Shown: piece after piece, positions 42,756 through 53,475 of the stretch
Layout of the letters: the number at the start of each line of letters is the position of its first letter
Position numbering within the stretch: the first letter of the stretch is position 1
Source of the DNA: Sipunculus nudus
Taxonomy: Eukaryota; Annelida; Sipuncula; Golfingiida; Sipunculidae
Assembly (NCBI GenBank): GCA_026874595.1
Contig: CM049308.1
Span: 91,395,624 to 91,459,623, forward strand
Direction: 5' to 3'
DNA length: 64,000 nucleotides
Made by a program: the position numbers and the translations under genes
Notes under the pieces: generated by a model
The model's input: the letters and a program-made list of their open reading frames with translations, nothing else
Told to the model about the DNA's origin: nothing
Database searches by the model: none

Positions 42756-43864
42756 CACAGTATGTTTTATTGAAGCTAAGATTTCCTTGAACAGACACTT
42801 AGTACAGCTTTTCTTAGGATAATGCATATGTCTCATTTGCTGACTCATATATTCATCAAAAAGATGTGATGTGAGAAATATGATGTAGGAAATAGTGACA
42901 AAAAAAGAACAAAGCTTGTACTTACACCCTTGGCTCTAGACAGTCCATTATAACAAATGTTGTGATTTAAATTAGCTATCACAAGCAGCTCTGATAAACA
43001 ACCATGCTGGTCATACTGTTGTATAGATCAGTAAATAGTGTACTGTACCTCTATGTTAATTCCATGTGCATCACCTTATTTGTTACCTGTACTGTATAAC
43101 TTCCTTTTCATGACTGGTGCTTCGTGGACAATGTTGAATCAAGTCCATTCTCTCAAAAATATTTTGAAATAATTATGTGCAGATGGATTGATAGCAGTGG
43201 TGATTGAGGGGGGGAGGTAGGGAGGGAGAAAATATGTTTTGACATGATTTATCTTTTTCATGTTAATTATGATAATTTTATCTTGATTAGATTAACATTT
43301 GTATTTTATAAAATAAGAGAGGACCCTCCCAACTTCCTCTCTGATTGTTGCACTATTTTGCCCTGCTTCCCCCCCCCCCCCCCTTCATTTTAAGAAAACT
43401 AGATGAATTTTGCTGTCTGCTTAATTATCATTTTAACAAGGCTGCAGAAATCCAAGTGTGTGCTACATACTAAGCAGTCAGTGTTAATGTATCACATACC
43501 TTATATACTCATGGCTTATTTTGTATGCAATTGAGAAAATTGGCACTTCAGCCAATGGTTACAGCAGCACTGCCACATGTAAAAGATTCAATAATGTTAC
43601 CTTGTACATACACAGGATCACCGTAACCTGCACAGTGGGCTTGAATAACAGCTGGGTCAAGGCCCACACCCAGTAATGAGGTAGATGCTGCACCACCGTC
43701 ATATATTATACTGTGTAACTTCATTGTGTTTTGTAAAATATATGTTCAAAGCATTTGTGTCCCTGATAATGATCTCTGTTCTCTGTCAGTTACCCAATTT
43801 TTACACTCCTCCATCAGGAGGTGGTAATATGACTGTGTAGATATTCTTTGGCTTATTTTCACAG

Positions 43865-43924
43865 ATGAATTGGAGTGTGTGCGTTTTGAGCTGCTGTACT
43901 ATACCATGGTGTCAGATACTTGCA
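43865..43924 (+). other. possible orphan exon (very uncertain)
   Basis: TTATTTTCACAG is followed by about 60 bases ending in CAG|GCAAGT, the standard form of a rare GC-AG donor. One frame reads DELECVRFELLYYTMVSDTC, which looks protein-like. It does not match FEZ, no partner exon was found, and the open frame continues past the donor. It may be a coincidental exon-like sequence. Confidence 0.2.
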
Positions 43925-44180
43925 GGCAAGTTAAGTTTTATTCCAGGTTGTCTGATACAGCAGAAAAAACTATATTTTCCCTCCCTGTCTTTACACTATC
44001 TGCATATTTTTCTCTTTCAAAATTGCTACCTAGGCATTTTTAGTTTCTGTGATATTTGGATGGACAATTTTCTTAATATATTTGCTCAGAATTATAATAA
44101 ATGCAGCTATTTGAGTGAACATGTATGAACAAAACAAGAGAACAAAAAACAGTGAGAAATTTTAAATTGTATTTGCTCTT

Positions 44181-44300
44181 TTAAAAGGCTAAACAAATGG
44201 TTAGAGCACACTGTCTGGTCACCAGAGCGTGGTACTGGTCTAGGTTAGACACAGTTTATCTATCCTATCTTCACATCCTTGTACTGAGGAATGTACTTAA
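44181..44300 (+). repeat. possible tRNA-like SINE head
   Basis: AATGGTTAGAGCACACTG resembles an A-box region, with GGTCTAGGTTAGAC about 45 bases further as a weak B-box candidate. There is no clear tail, so confidence is low. Confidence 0.2.
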
Positions 44301-46348
44301 TCCACTAGTTAAAGTATTGCAATACAGAGGAAGAACATAGCACAGACTGAAGTGTTCAAGTATAACCATCATATTGATCAGAAGTAAAATCAGAAATGAA
44401 TATATATGGACTGATTTTAGTATGTTTGGTATTTTAAGTAAGAGCAGAGGTAAGAAGTTCCACTGATGTACCACATGATGTCAGCTTTTACTGTATGACT
44501 TTGAAGGGGATTTATTGATACCTGAACATCAGCAACTTTTTTATACTGATGCTAATGTGTTATGATACAGCAAAGGAAGCTTTCATTGATAATATTACGC
44601 GATGAAAAGACCAGGTCGACTGTGCTGTAATGTTTTGTCAGTATGTCAGCTTTAGTTGTTTTGACATCTGTGTTGGTTCTGTATTATAATTAAAATGTGA
44701 ACACCAGATGTACAGAACAAGTAATATATCAGAACTGATGTACATGATGTAATTGGGTTGAAGGCATGCTGTATAATATTGAATGATCTGCTGTATGCTC
44801 TCCTAGTACATGTACCTGCAAGGCATAATTACATGCATGTCAGATTCTTCTGGGGCATTTTCACTTTTCTCAACAGGGATATGGTGAAGACACACATGAC
44901 AATGAATACTGTCTCATTAACTTATCCTTAGTATATGATGATTCATGCTGCTATAATTCTTATACTAACAAAAGCTCATTGTGTTGAGACTTTCTCCACT
45001 GGAGCTTTTGTTTGATCTGATAAGGTCTTATGACTTTTGCAAAAATCTTACAGGTTTATTTTACAGGACTTGATTGTAAATAGCAAACTGTGCAAATCAT
45101 ATTTATGGAACTATATCCAATGTTCAACTCAGTTACTTTCTGGTAAAGTTACTGAGAACTACACTTCTGTAGATGTAAACATTAATGTGCACATTAACCA
45201 GGATATATCCCCACGTTGCATTGACAAATGACTTTATTCATGATAGTAACATTGGTTGTCATTACAAGTTGCAATGAAACATTGGCATTATTAGTGATAA
45301 TGACCATGTTATTGTTCAGTATTCTGAGACAAAGTGACATTATTGGTTATGCTGACACAAGGCTGCAAAACATTTAAAATATGTCTATGTCTCTCAGTTT
45401 CATGTCCTGATGTGTGTGTAATGTCATTGTTATGTATGGCTGACAGCACTGAATCTACTGTTATAGAACAACCAAGTATTTCCTTATGGTCTTCTTTATG
45501 AGGGGACTTGTTGGTTTCCCCAGGAGATGGGGAGACCATCCCTTTATTTAAGCTTTACTGATATTCAGAGTTGTACTGTGCAAACTTGGAAGGTGGCGCC
45601 ATCTTTTAATCACCTGTATGCACAAAGTTTCTCTGCTGCACAGGTCTGCAACCTTCAAATTGGTTTGTTTTACCAGAAAACAAGCTAATTTAATTTATAG
45701 TAATTTTTAGAAAAAGTAGAATGTTTCATGTGTGTTAGAAAATTAAAAATTGTACCAGCTTTATTAAATTATTATTTTATTAAATTAGAAATTAGAAATT
45801 TTATGTTTCATCTGTTTAACTGTGACTGCAAGAAGTGTGAGAGTATGTGGGTTTCTTTTCCCCAACTTTGCTATTTTGTTACAACGCGTTTGTTTAAGAG
45901 TTGGGGTGTTAAACCCTCTGTGTGTCTACATGGCAGTCATTCTCATGTAGTCGGCTGATTTGTATAACTCTTTGTAGTCATTTCACTGGTGTTGCGTGAA
46001 ATAAATGCAGTGACCTGCATTGCTTTACAAAAATGTGTTTGCTTATCCTTTGCATCCTTCTTCCTGGGTCGGTGGTAGTGTCTGTGACGTCAGGTGCGGC
46101 TGCGACTGCCACAGGCCTGAAGGCTTATCCACCATTTGGCGCCCGCCGTACGCTCCCCCGTCCTGTAACTAAAACATCCCACTCCCATCTTCCTCTTCTC
46201 ATCAAAATCTCCTGGCGAGTTATATTAAAGGCTGTATGTAAGCTCCCTTGAAAGTGAAAATGATTGTCAATACCATGCCTACTCGTGTATGAAAAAGGTG
46301 ATACCATGTGATATACCAAAGTTCTGTGCTTCAGGCGTGAACCCTATC

Positions 46349-46385
46349 ACTTTGGTGAAATATGCTGCTCATATTTCACCAAAGT
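46349..46385. repeat. perfect 16-bp hairpin
   Basis: The arms ACTTTGGTGAAATATG and CATATTTCACCAAAGT are exact reverse complements around the 5-base loop CTGCT. The pairing does not extend beyond the 16 bp. The stem is too short for a microRNA precursor, and there is no T-run to suggest a terminator. Confidence 0.9.
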
Positions 46386-46652
46386 TTTATTCATATTGAA
46401 AATGGTAATTTGTGAATTAGGACTTAGTTTCGGCCAGCCAAAGTTATCAGTAAAAACGTTTGGCGTTTATGATGCCGTGGTGCCCTCGGACATAAGTAGT
46501 GTCCCCTTAAAAATCAGCCCCTTCTTTTGCCCTAGAGGTGGTGTCACTATTTTAGTTAAAACGTATAAACCTTTTTAGGTTTAATGGCTACACCAAATTT
46601 CTGGACAATCCATGAAGCCAATCTGAGAATGTTGAATAAAGTTAATCCGTAA

Positions 46653-49600
46653 CTAGGGACCCATGGGTCTCAGCTGAATTTGTCTATAAGGATATTTTAT
46701 CAGAAATTTTTCAGAATGACAGTCCTGTGACCTTACCCAATAACCTTGTGACCAAAAAATCTTAGAAATTATTATCCTTGAACTTGCAGCATTAAAATTA
46801 TTGTAACAATTTTTAGCTCAGCTGTCTATAAGTCATCTTAGCTATAGTCATAATCCTTTGTGCGTCGTCCCTCCGGCCGTTAACAGGGCACGTTTTAAAA
46901 CCGTTGGACCTACGTTTCCAAAATTTTGCATACCATTAGATGTCCCCAAAATCTCCTACCATACCGAAAATTGGACCATTAGGACTTCGTTCCTTCGAGA
47001 TATTAAGGAAAAACCTCCGTTTTCCATAAAAAAAAAGCCATTGTTACACTTCAAGGCTGCCTAATATCAAAATCACTGATCTCTTTTTGATCATATTTAG
47101 TATTCATATTCTTCCATACATTTTCTATGAACATACAAAAAATTAGGTCAGTGTTGGGTCTTATTTTGAAGTTATGGGCCAAAATATAATGCAATTTTAA
47201 AAAAATCAGGAAATATATTTACTTACCTAACATGAGAATTGCTGAAGCTGGAGACCTTTTTTTCAGGAATATAACTTTATTTAATCAAGATTCAATTGTT
47301 TACCCAAAATTAGATCAGAATTTTGCAAATTTTTCAAGTTATTAGCATAAATAAAAAATTAATACCTTAAATTTTGTCCAACTTTGGCAATGGCACGTTT
47401 TTTCCCTGTAAGCAATGTTGATTTAATTTTCACCTCATATATACATAAGGATTTAATCTTTTAAAACCTGAAATTTCAACGGAATTGATTAAAAAGGGTA
47501 GCTTTTATTCAAGTTTTCATACACCATGTCAAGTTTTGTTTACATCTAGCCCACCTGGTAGTACAGCCTTCACTTGCATTATGTAACCCACCTCAGGCAG
47601 CTTGCCTTGGCTCAGCTTGGCCACTACCAGCAGGCTTCCCTTCTGCCCTGCACTCCCCCCCCCCCCCCCACCAGATGGTGCATAAACAAGATGATTATTA
47701 TTAATATGTTATTATTTTCTGTATTAGATTCATTCTTATTATAGGCTATGCTACATTTTAAATTTTGTATTGTACCACAAGGGTTACAATGATTAAAGTG
47801 CACATTTATATTGTGTCCACAAAGTGGTGTATTGCTATGAAAGTGTGGATGTTCATCAGATAAGTAATTCCTTACTTCAGAAAAGTAAAAACTTCACCAC
47901 GTGTGAAATTGACTATCAATTCCAGTAATAAATTAAAGCTGAGATAGTAATTAGCACAATGATATTGTTTGTCCCTCATTCAACCAACAGTGTGTATACT
48001 TTATTTGAAAAGATGTTTTATTTTATCAAATTTACTGAATCTTTTAATTTATTTCAGTGAATAAAATTAAGCATGTACTGAAAACTCCAATGTGCAAAAA
48101 TTTTTAATAGTGATTCAAGGAATAATCTTGTAGATGCCATGTTGTGGCATTATTTTCTTTTAAATTCTGTTTAAACATTTGTGATTTAAAAATAATAAAA
48201 TATATGTGTATGCATAATATGACCAAATATGAGCTACACCCTGGATATAATGATTGCAACAATCCTAATATTTTAACTTGTATTTTCAGTTTTTTATTAA
48301 AAATTTATAAAACTTCTAAATAAAAAAATGATTCAGATAAAAACTTTTAATGGAAAAAGTGGATATGCTAAAAAATAGGCTTATATATTAACTTAAATGC
48401 ATTATTCCCTTGAAAGTGAAATAAAAGTATTAGTCCATTCTGTCCACCGCCTGTCTATCTGTAAATTTTCATATGCATCACAGTATCTCATAACTTTTAC
48501 TATTTTTCTTCATGACAGTCTTGTCAGAGTATTAGTTTGCAATCGTATATTTAGAACTTTACTATAACCAAGTAGGAGGGCCCCTTTCCTCTTAGCTTCT
48601 CATATTCTTATATAAATGAAAAACATTATAATAGAATATTTTGCATTTGCAAAAATTTCAAACTTCAGCTGAGCGCCGTGACCCATGAGGACCTTGTTTA
48701 AAAGGAGACCTTGACCTCTGACCAGGTAACCTCAAAATCTACAGTTTTCCTCACTTTAGGCAAGTAAGCAATGAGTGAAAGATGGAAGGTTTGTGATGAA
48801 AAGTTTGACTTGAAATGCATGCTCTCTTTTTATAGATATGGGTCCTTTGACCGTTGGACCCAAAAATTGACACGGTTCTCACTTTAGTGGTGAGCCAAAT
48901 ATAAGTTAAGTTTGAAACCAATATGTCAAACTAAACTCGAGTTATCATCTGGAAACTTATTTGTGAACAGATGGCCCCTGTGACCTTGACCTTTGATCTT
49001 GTGACCCCAAATTCATTTATCAGTGCTCTCCCCATACTGGCAAGTCAGCTAAATGCGCGCGATGTTTCGGATGGAAAGCTTGGCTTAAAATGCAGCCATA
49101 ATCTTTTTAAATAAGTGAGTTGTGTGACCTTGACCTTTGACCTCGTGACCATAGAATCATATAGGTTCTTGCTTTAGTGGTGGGCCATATGTAAGTCAAG
49201 TTTGAAATCCATGTGTCAAATTGTCAATCCAACATGGAGTTATCATCTGGAAACAAATTTGTGTGGGTGGAAGGATATGGACAGATATACTGACAGACAG
49301 ACAGGGTGATTACTATAGGGCATCCACTTGTGATCAATAAACACGCCAGGTTTTGGGACACCAGATGTAATCACAGCTGAGAAACTGACATGATTGTTGT
49401 CATTTTATAGTTAAAAAAAATGAAATTTTTCGTTAAAATAACAAAAATACAGGTAGCCCCACCACTGCGGGAACTGACAAAACTAGTCATGGTAACTAAC
49501 TCAATATTCAAGGCAGGATTCATGACAATCCATGCATTAATTATCAAGATATTGGGGGTTTTGTATCATTTTTTTTATTATTCTGGGGGGGGGGGGGTAC

Positions 49601-49803
49601 TTTCAAGCCCCATAGCTCGGGGAATATAGGTCGCAGGGATTTAATTTCCGGTTTCCAAGGAGACTTTTTATTGACCTTCCTGGATGTTGTTCACTTAGAA
49701 GTTTCTAGGGCCAGCAGTTACGATTTGTGCCCTGCTAACGGACGGACGACGGACAAAGCGCCATTCCTATACCTCTGTTTACTTACAGTCAGATGAGCTA
49801 AAA
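46653..49803 (-). mobile_element. Helitron-like repeat, family A, copy 2, interrupted by family B
   Basis: On the - strand this starts TTTTAGCTCATCTGACTGTAAG (49803) and ends GACCCATGGGTCCCTAG (46653), the same 3' hairpin plus CTAG as copy 1. It includes TGACCTTGACCTTTGACC blocks near 48975 and 49125. It is split by a complete family B element at 46814-48700. The sequence on either side of that insertion continues the family A alignment to the copy at 50840-51600. Confidence 0.65.
46814..48700 (+). mobile_element. Helitron-like repeat, family B, copy 3 (nested)
   Basis: It begins TAGCTCAGCTGTCTATAAG and ends CAGCTGAGCGCCGTGACCCATGAGGACCTTG. It is close in sequence to the copy at 20544 over its first kilobase, and again from the block ACTTAAATGCATTATTCCCT (near 48390) to the end. 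It retains a middle segment of about 770 bp, with a poly(C) tract near 47646, that copy 2 lacks. Confidence 0.65.
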
Positions 49804-50839
49804 ATGAGACTTACGCTGTTCCACTTACGCTGTACCACTTACGCTGTATGTGTTACGATAAAGCCAAAATCAATGTGAATCAGTTTCAAAACAGTACATG
49901 TAAAACTCGATATTCATATCAATTGTACTCGCATATTACCTATATAGGGTCAAGGTCGCTCTCACACATTTTAATAAGCATCATCTGACCCATGTCCGTG
50001 CACATACGACATGTGAAGGAATGCTGCCGATACTTCTTTAAGTTGTTTCTCTCATTGTTTTCAATAAACAGCTACAGGTACAGAGTGTTATACAGAAACG
50101 ATCAGAAGACGTCGGCCTTTTTTACATGATAAAGGTTTTAACATAATTCTGTTCACTGTATACATGTAAGCGTTGCAGTCATACACCAAAAGCCATCGAA
50201 ATTAATTAAACAAAGTTTTAAATGTTGCTTGGAGAACTGATGGTCATGGTAATTAGCCAAGTAAAACACGATTGTGTATTAGAAACTCCTATAATATTTT
50301 ACTATATTTTGGCTGAAAATTCCACTCAACCCCTATATTTTTTTTTTGTCTCAGATGACCCTACACAATTCTATATTTCTTCAGGAATTGGTGGGATCCC
50401 TACTGAAACAAAGGCATGGTTATGTTATTGATAAAATAAACAAAATGTTGTCGTAGTACAATCCTTCCGATTGACAGATACTTTTCTTATTTTGCTTGGG
50501 TTACCTGAATTTGATTTTTTTTTTAACATTCCTAATATCACATATCTTAAAAGTAGGTTCATTGCATTGCCTAAAACCTGGTCTTGACAAGCCTTATTCA
50601 GTACAACATGCAAACTGAGTGTCAGCTATAATCCTTTTCCATTTTTGCACAATTCACCTCCAAGTCATCCCGAATTAAAGGAAGGATGGAATTAAACCCC
50701 TCCATATCCACGTTCTGCTTATCAAGAATGTCATTTTCCTCATCTGGATCCACAACAAATGCAGATTAATTTCTGCGTTGAGTGAATGGGCTACATGTGT
50801 TCAAAGGACGTAAGCGTAGTTCTTGTATGTAAATGTCGT
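49804..50839. other. intergenic, nothing recognised
   Basis: A short direct repeat of TTACGCTGT(A/T)CCACTTACGCTGTA lies at about 49811-49850. Otherwise no gene, RNA or mobile element is evident. Confidence 0.4.
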
Positions 50840-51600
50840 CCTGGGTCTCGGCGCTCGGCGGAATTTGTCTGTAAGGATATCTTTGAGAGCTTTTTTTTAC
50901 AATCCTCAGTCCTCTGACCTTAACCCTAGATCTTGTGACCAAAAATCAGAAAACTTACTATCCTTGAGCATTTAAATTATCACAAATATCTTTAAAAAGT
51001 TACCTTGACCCCTGACCAGGTAACCTCAAAATCTAAAGATTTCTTTCATAACGTGTAGGTAAACCATGTGTGAACCATGGTTTGGGGTTAAAAATTTAAC
51101 AGTGGATCCACAATCGTTTTATCATAAATAATAAATAAAAAAAAATCCACGTGAATCGAGTTTGAATCCATTCTATCCATTCAAACCTGAAGTATCGTCC
51201 AAAACCTTTTTTGTGACCCTTGACCTTGCACGTCACCTAAAAGCGCATGATGGAAGATTTGTGGTGAAAAGTTTCCCTTTAAATGCATCCATATTCTTTT
51301 TAAAGAAATTGGTCCTGGGACCTTCACCTTTCACCTCATGACCCCAAAATCGATAGGTTTCTTACTTCAGTGGTGGGTCATATATGTCAAGTTTGAAACC
51401 ATTATGTAAAAACAAAACTGAAGTTATCATCTAGAAACTTATTTGTGGACAGATGGCCCCTGTGACCTTGACCCCAAAATTCAATTAGGTCCTTTCCCTG
51501 TTGGCAGGTCGGCTATATGCGCAATGAGAAGTTTGGCTTAAAATCCAAAGTCCTTTCGTATAAGTGGGGCTTGTGACTTTGATCTGATGAGCACGTATTT
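50840..51600 (-). mobile_element. Helitron-like repeat, family A, copy 3 (truncated)
   Basis: It aligns in order with the left part of copy 2 (CTGTAAGGATATC, CTTGTGACCAAAAATC, CTGACCAGGTAACCTCAAAATCT). It carries no insertion, so it serves as an empty-site reference. The outer 5' part is lost; the sequence ends in a poly(G) tract at about 51606-51623. The 3' hairpin is decayed (GAGACCCAGGA). Confidence 0.55.
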
Positions 51601-51623
51601 TAAGCGGGGGGGGGGGGGGGGGG

Positions 51624-52600
51624 ACCTTTTGCAAGCTCGTGCTCTCCTGTGGTCAAACACATTTTCTCAGCAAGCCTTGTCAGGCTCTATATAGAACTAT
51701 AGAGCTCTCCTGTTTTAAAGCGTGGAAAGTAAGCGACAGCAAATTATCAACTAGTCGCAAGTATTTATATGAACTGCAGTTATAAGACCGCTTTCACATC
51801 TTTACTAAATACACAAGTTTCCCGAAATCATTTGAATCCGATTCAGAATATTCACACAAACTCACGATAAAGCACAAACACACTCCGCTATGCCGGAAAC
51901 ATTCAAGAGAACAAGGAAAGGACAATTATAAACTACATGGATTCTAGCCCCGATTAAGGTGAACAAAACATGACAAGGAATCATTTGAATCCATTTAATA
52001 ACAATGAAATTTGACAGGTACAGACTTCACAAAATCTAACACACATTTCCTCGTACACCTTTACGTTAATTATAAACATTTATATGCATGTGCCCTGCGT
52101 CGTGTGCTGTGCCCAGAACTTTGAAGTGTGCCATTCAGGTGGGAATGTGCGAGAATGTTTAATCGAATGTCGGCAGAATCATTTAGCCTCCATGTTCAAC
52201 CCCTCCCCTTCTCTCAGCACTAATTATTGCTAGTGATTCAGGACCAATGTACAAGTCTAAACCATTTAAATATTAGTCCACGTTTTTCGAATCCATGATT
52301 TTTATTAGATGCAAACGAGTACTTCTTCAGTTTCGTCAACTTCATACTAAATATTCTACTTGTAAACGTTAGGGAGGTAAAAACAAATTTGATGTATACC
52401 AGATGAACATCAGAACACCAGGTCCATTCCCTTGCAAGAATTAACTGTAACGCTTCCAGGCTCTGCCTTTCGAGTTTTTTACTTGCAGCCGATACTCGTC
52501 CATGAAATCAAGAGTATTTTACTCCAATCGTTATTTATAACCAATAAATTCTTTTAATAAAGGACCAAATGGTATATTTTAAAATAAAGTTTATATTGTT
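51624..52600. other. intergenic, nothing recognised
   Basis: Moderately AT-rich sequence between the mobile elements and the 3' end of the SR gene. I found no features. Confidence 0.4.
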
Positions 52601-53207
52601 TAAAACCTTTGACCAATGTCTGGGCAGTTAAGCAAACATGTATTCTGGATGCACAGATCCAGTTTTACTACAAATCATACACGACACACAACCCATTGGG
52701 AGAACACAACAAATAGTTCTTGACTGTACAAAAGAAAAAAATAAAACCATGTTATGGTATATTGGGATTCAAAGTCCTTAACTGCGTTGCACCCCTTTTT
52801 TATGATGAATACAGCAGTTAGATTTGTGGATTTTCAGCGACGGTTGCTACTTCACGTCATATGAAACGGTTTCTGCGGAAATGTGAGATAAGCCATTCTT
52901 ATTTTTGATATTCTTTAGCAGACCTGCATGCATTTCATAAAAATATAAAGCTTTTCAAATAAAAGAAGGAGCATGGTCTCTGCTGTGGCAGTTTTCTCAA
53001 AACGTACTGTATTTTACAATGAGATGCAACATGTTTTACATTAAAATAACCAGTTCATATTATGAAAAGGCTGATCAGAAGCAGATCTCCGTGACAGATG
53101 GTTAACCCATGTTACGTAGCATCAGGCTCCCAAATACAGTGAACTTTTTGAGTTTGTTTTGTGTCCTGATGACAGGAGCATTTCTTCTGTAAACCTCTCT
53201 CCCCAGC
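52601..53207 (-). other. SR gene 3' untranslated region (extent uncertain)
   Basis: This is the sequence after the TAG stop on the - strand. The closest poly(A)-like signal I see is ATTAAA at about 52553-52558, giving a UTR of some 650 bases. There is no consensus AATAAA within the first few hundred bases, so the end is tentative. Confidence 0.35.
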
Positions 53208-53475
53208 CTACTCGTCCTTATCTTTGTCATCATTCGTATCATTGTTAGCATCATCTTCCATCTTCTTCTCCTTTGCTGGAGACTTCTCTCTGTCATCTTT
53301 TTCTCTGGAACTTGATCTTGACCTTGACTGTGATCTGGACCTCGATCTGCTTTTGTCTTTTCCTCTGCTACGACTTCTCGACCTTGACCTTGAGCGAGAT
53401 TGGGATCTGCTTCGGCTGCTCCTGCTTCTACTCCTCGACCTCCTGCTGCGACTGCGTGACCTTGACCTTGAGCGA
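53208..53475 (-). CDS. SRSF4/5/6-like: SR gene last coding exon (RS domain and acidic tail)
   Basis: The acceptor ATCTCCTCAG is followed by 88 codons, then TAG. About 55 residues are almost pure Arg-Ser repeats, followed by [18 protein letters not shown]. The final part is [16 protein letters not shown], which is acidic. Vertebrate SRSF4/6 have far longer RS domains and no such tail. Confidence 0.93.

Larger units (their letters stand above)
42756..46650. other. intergenic, with weak candidates only
   Basis: This contains a poly(C) tract at about 43370-43383 and a possible tRNA-like SINE head near 44181. It also holds a possible orphan exon at 43865 and a perfect hairpin at 46349-46385. A CpG-richer patch lies at 46060-46210. 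No confirmed gene is present. Confidence 0.45.
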
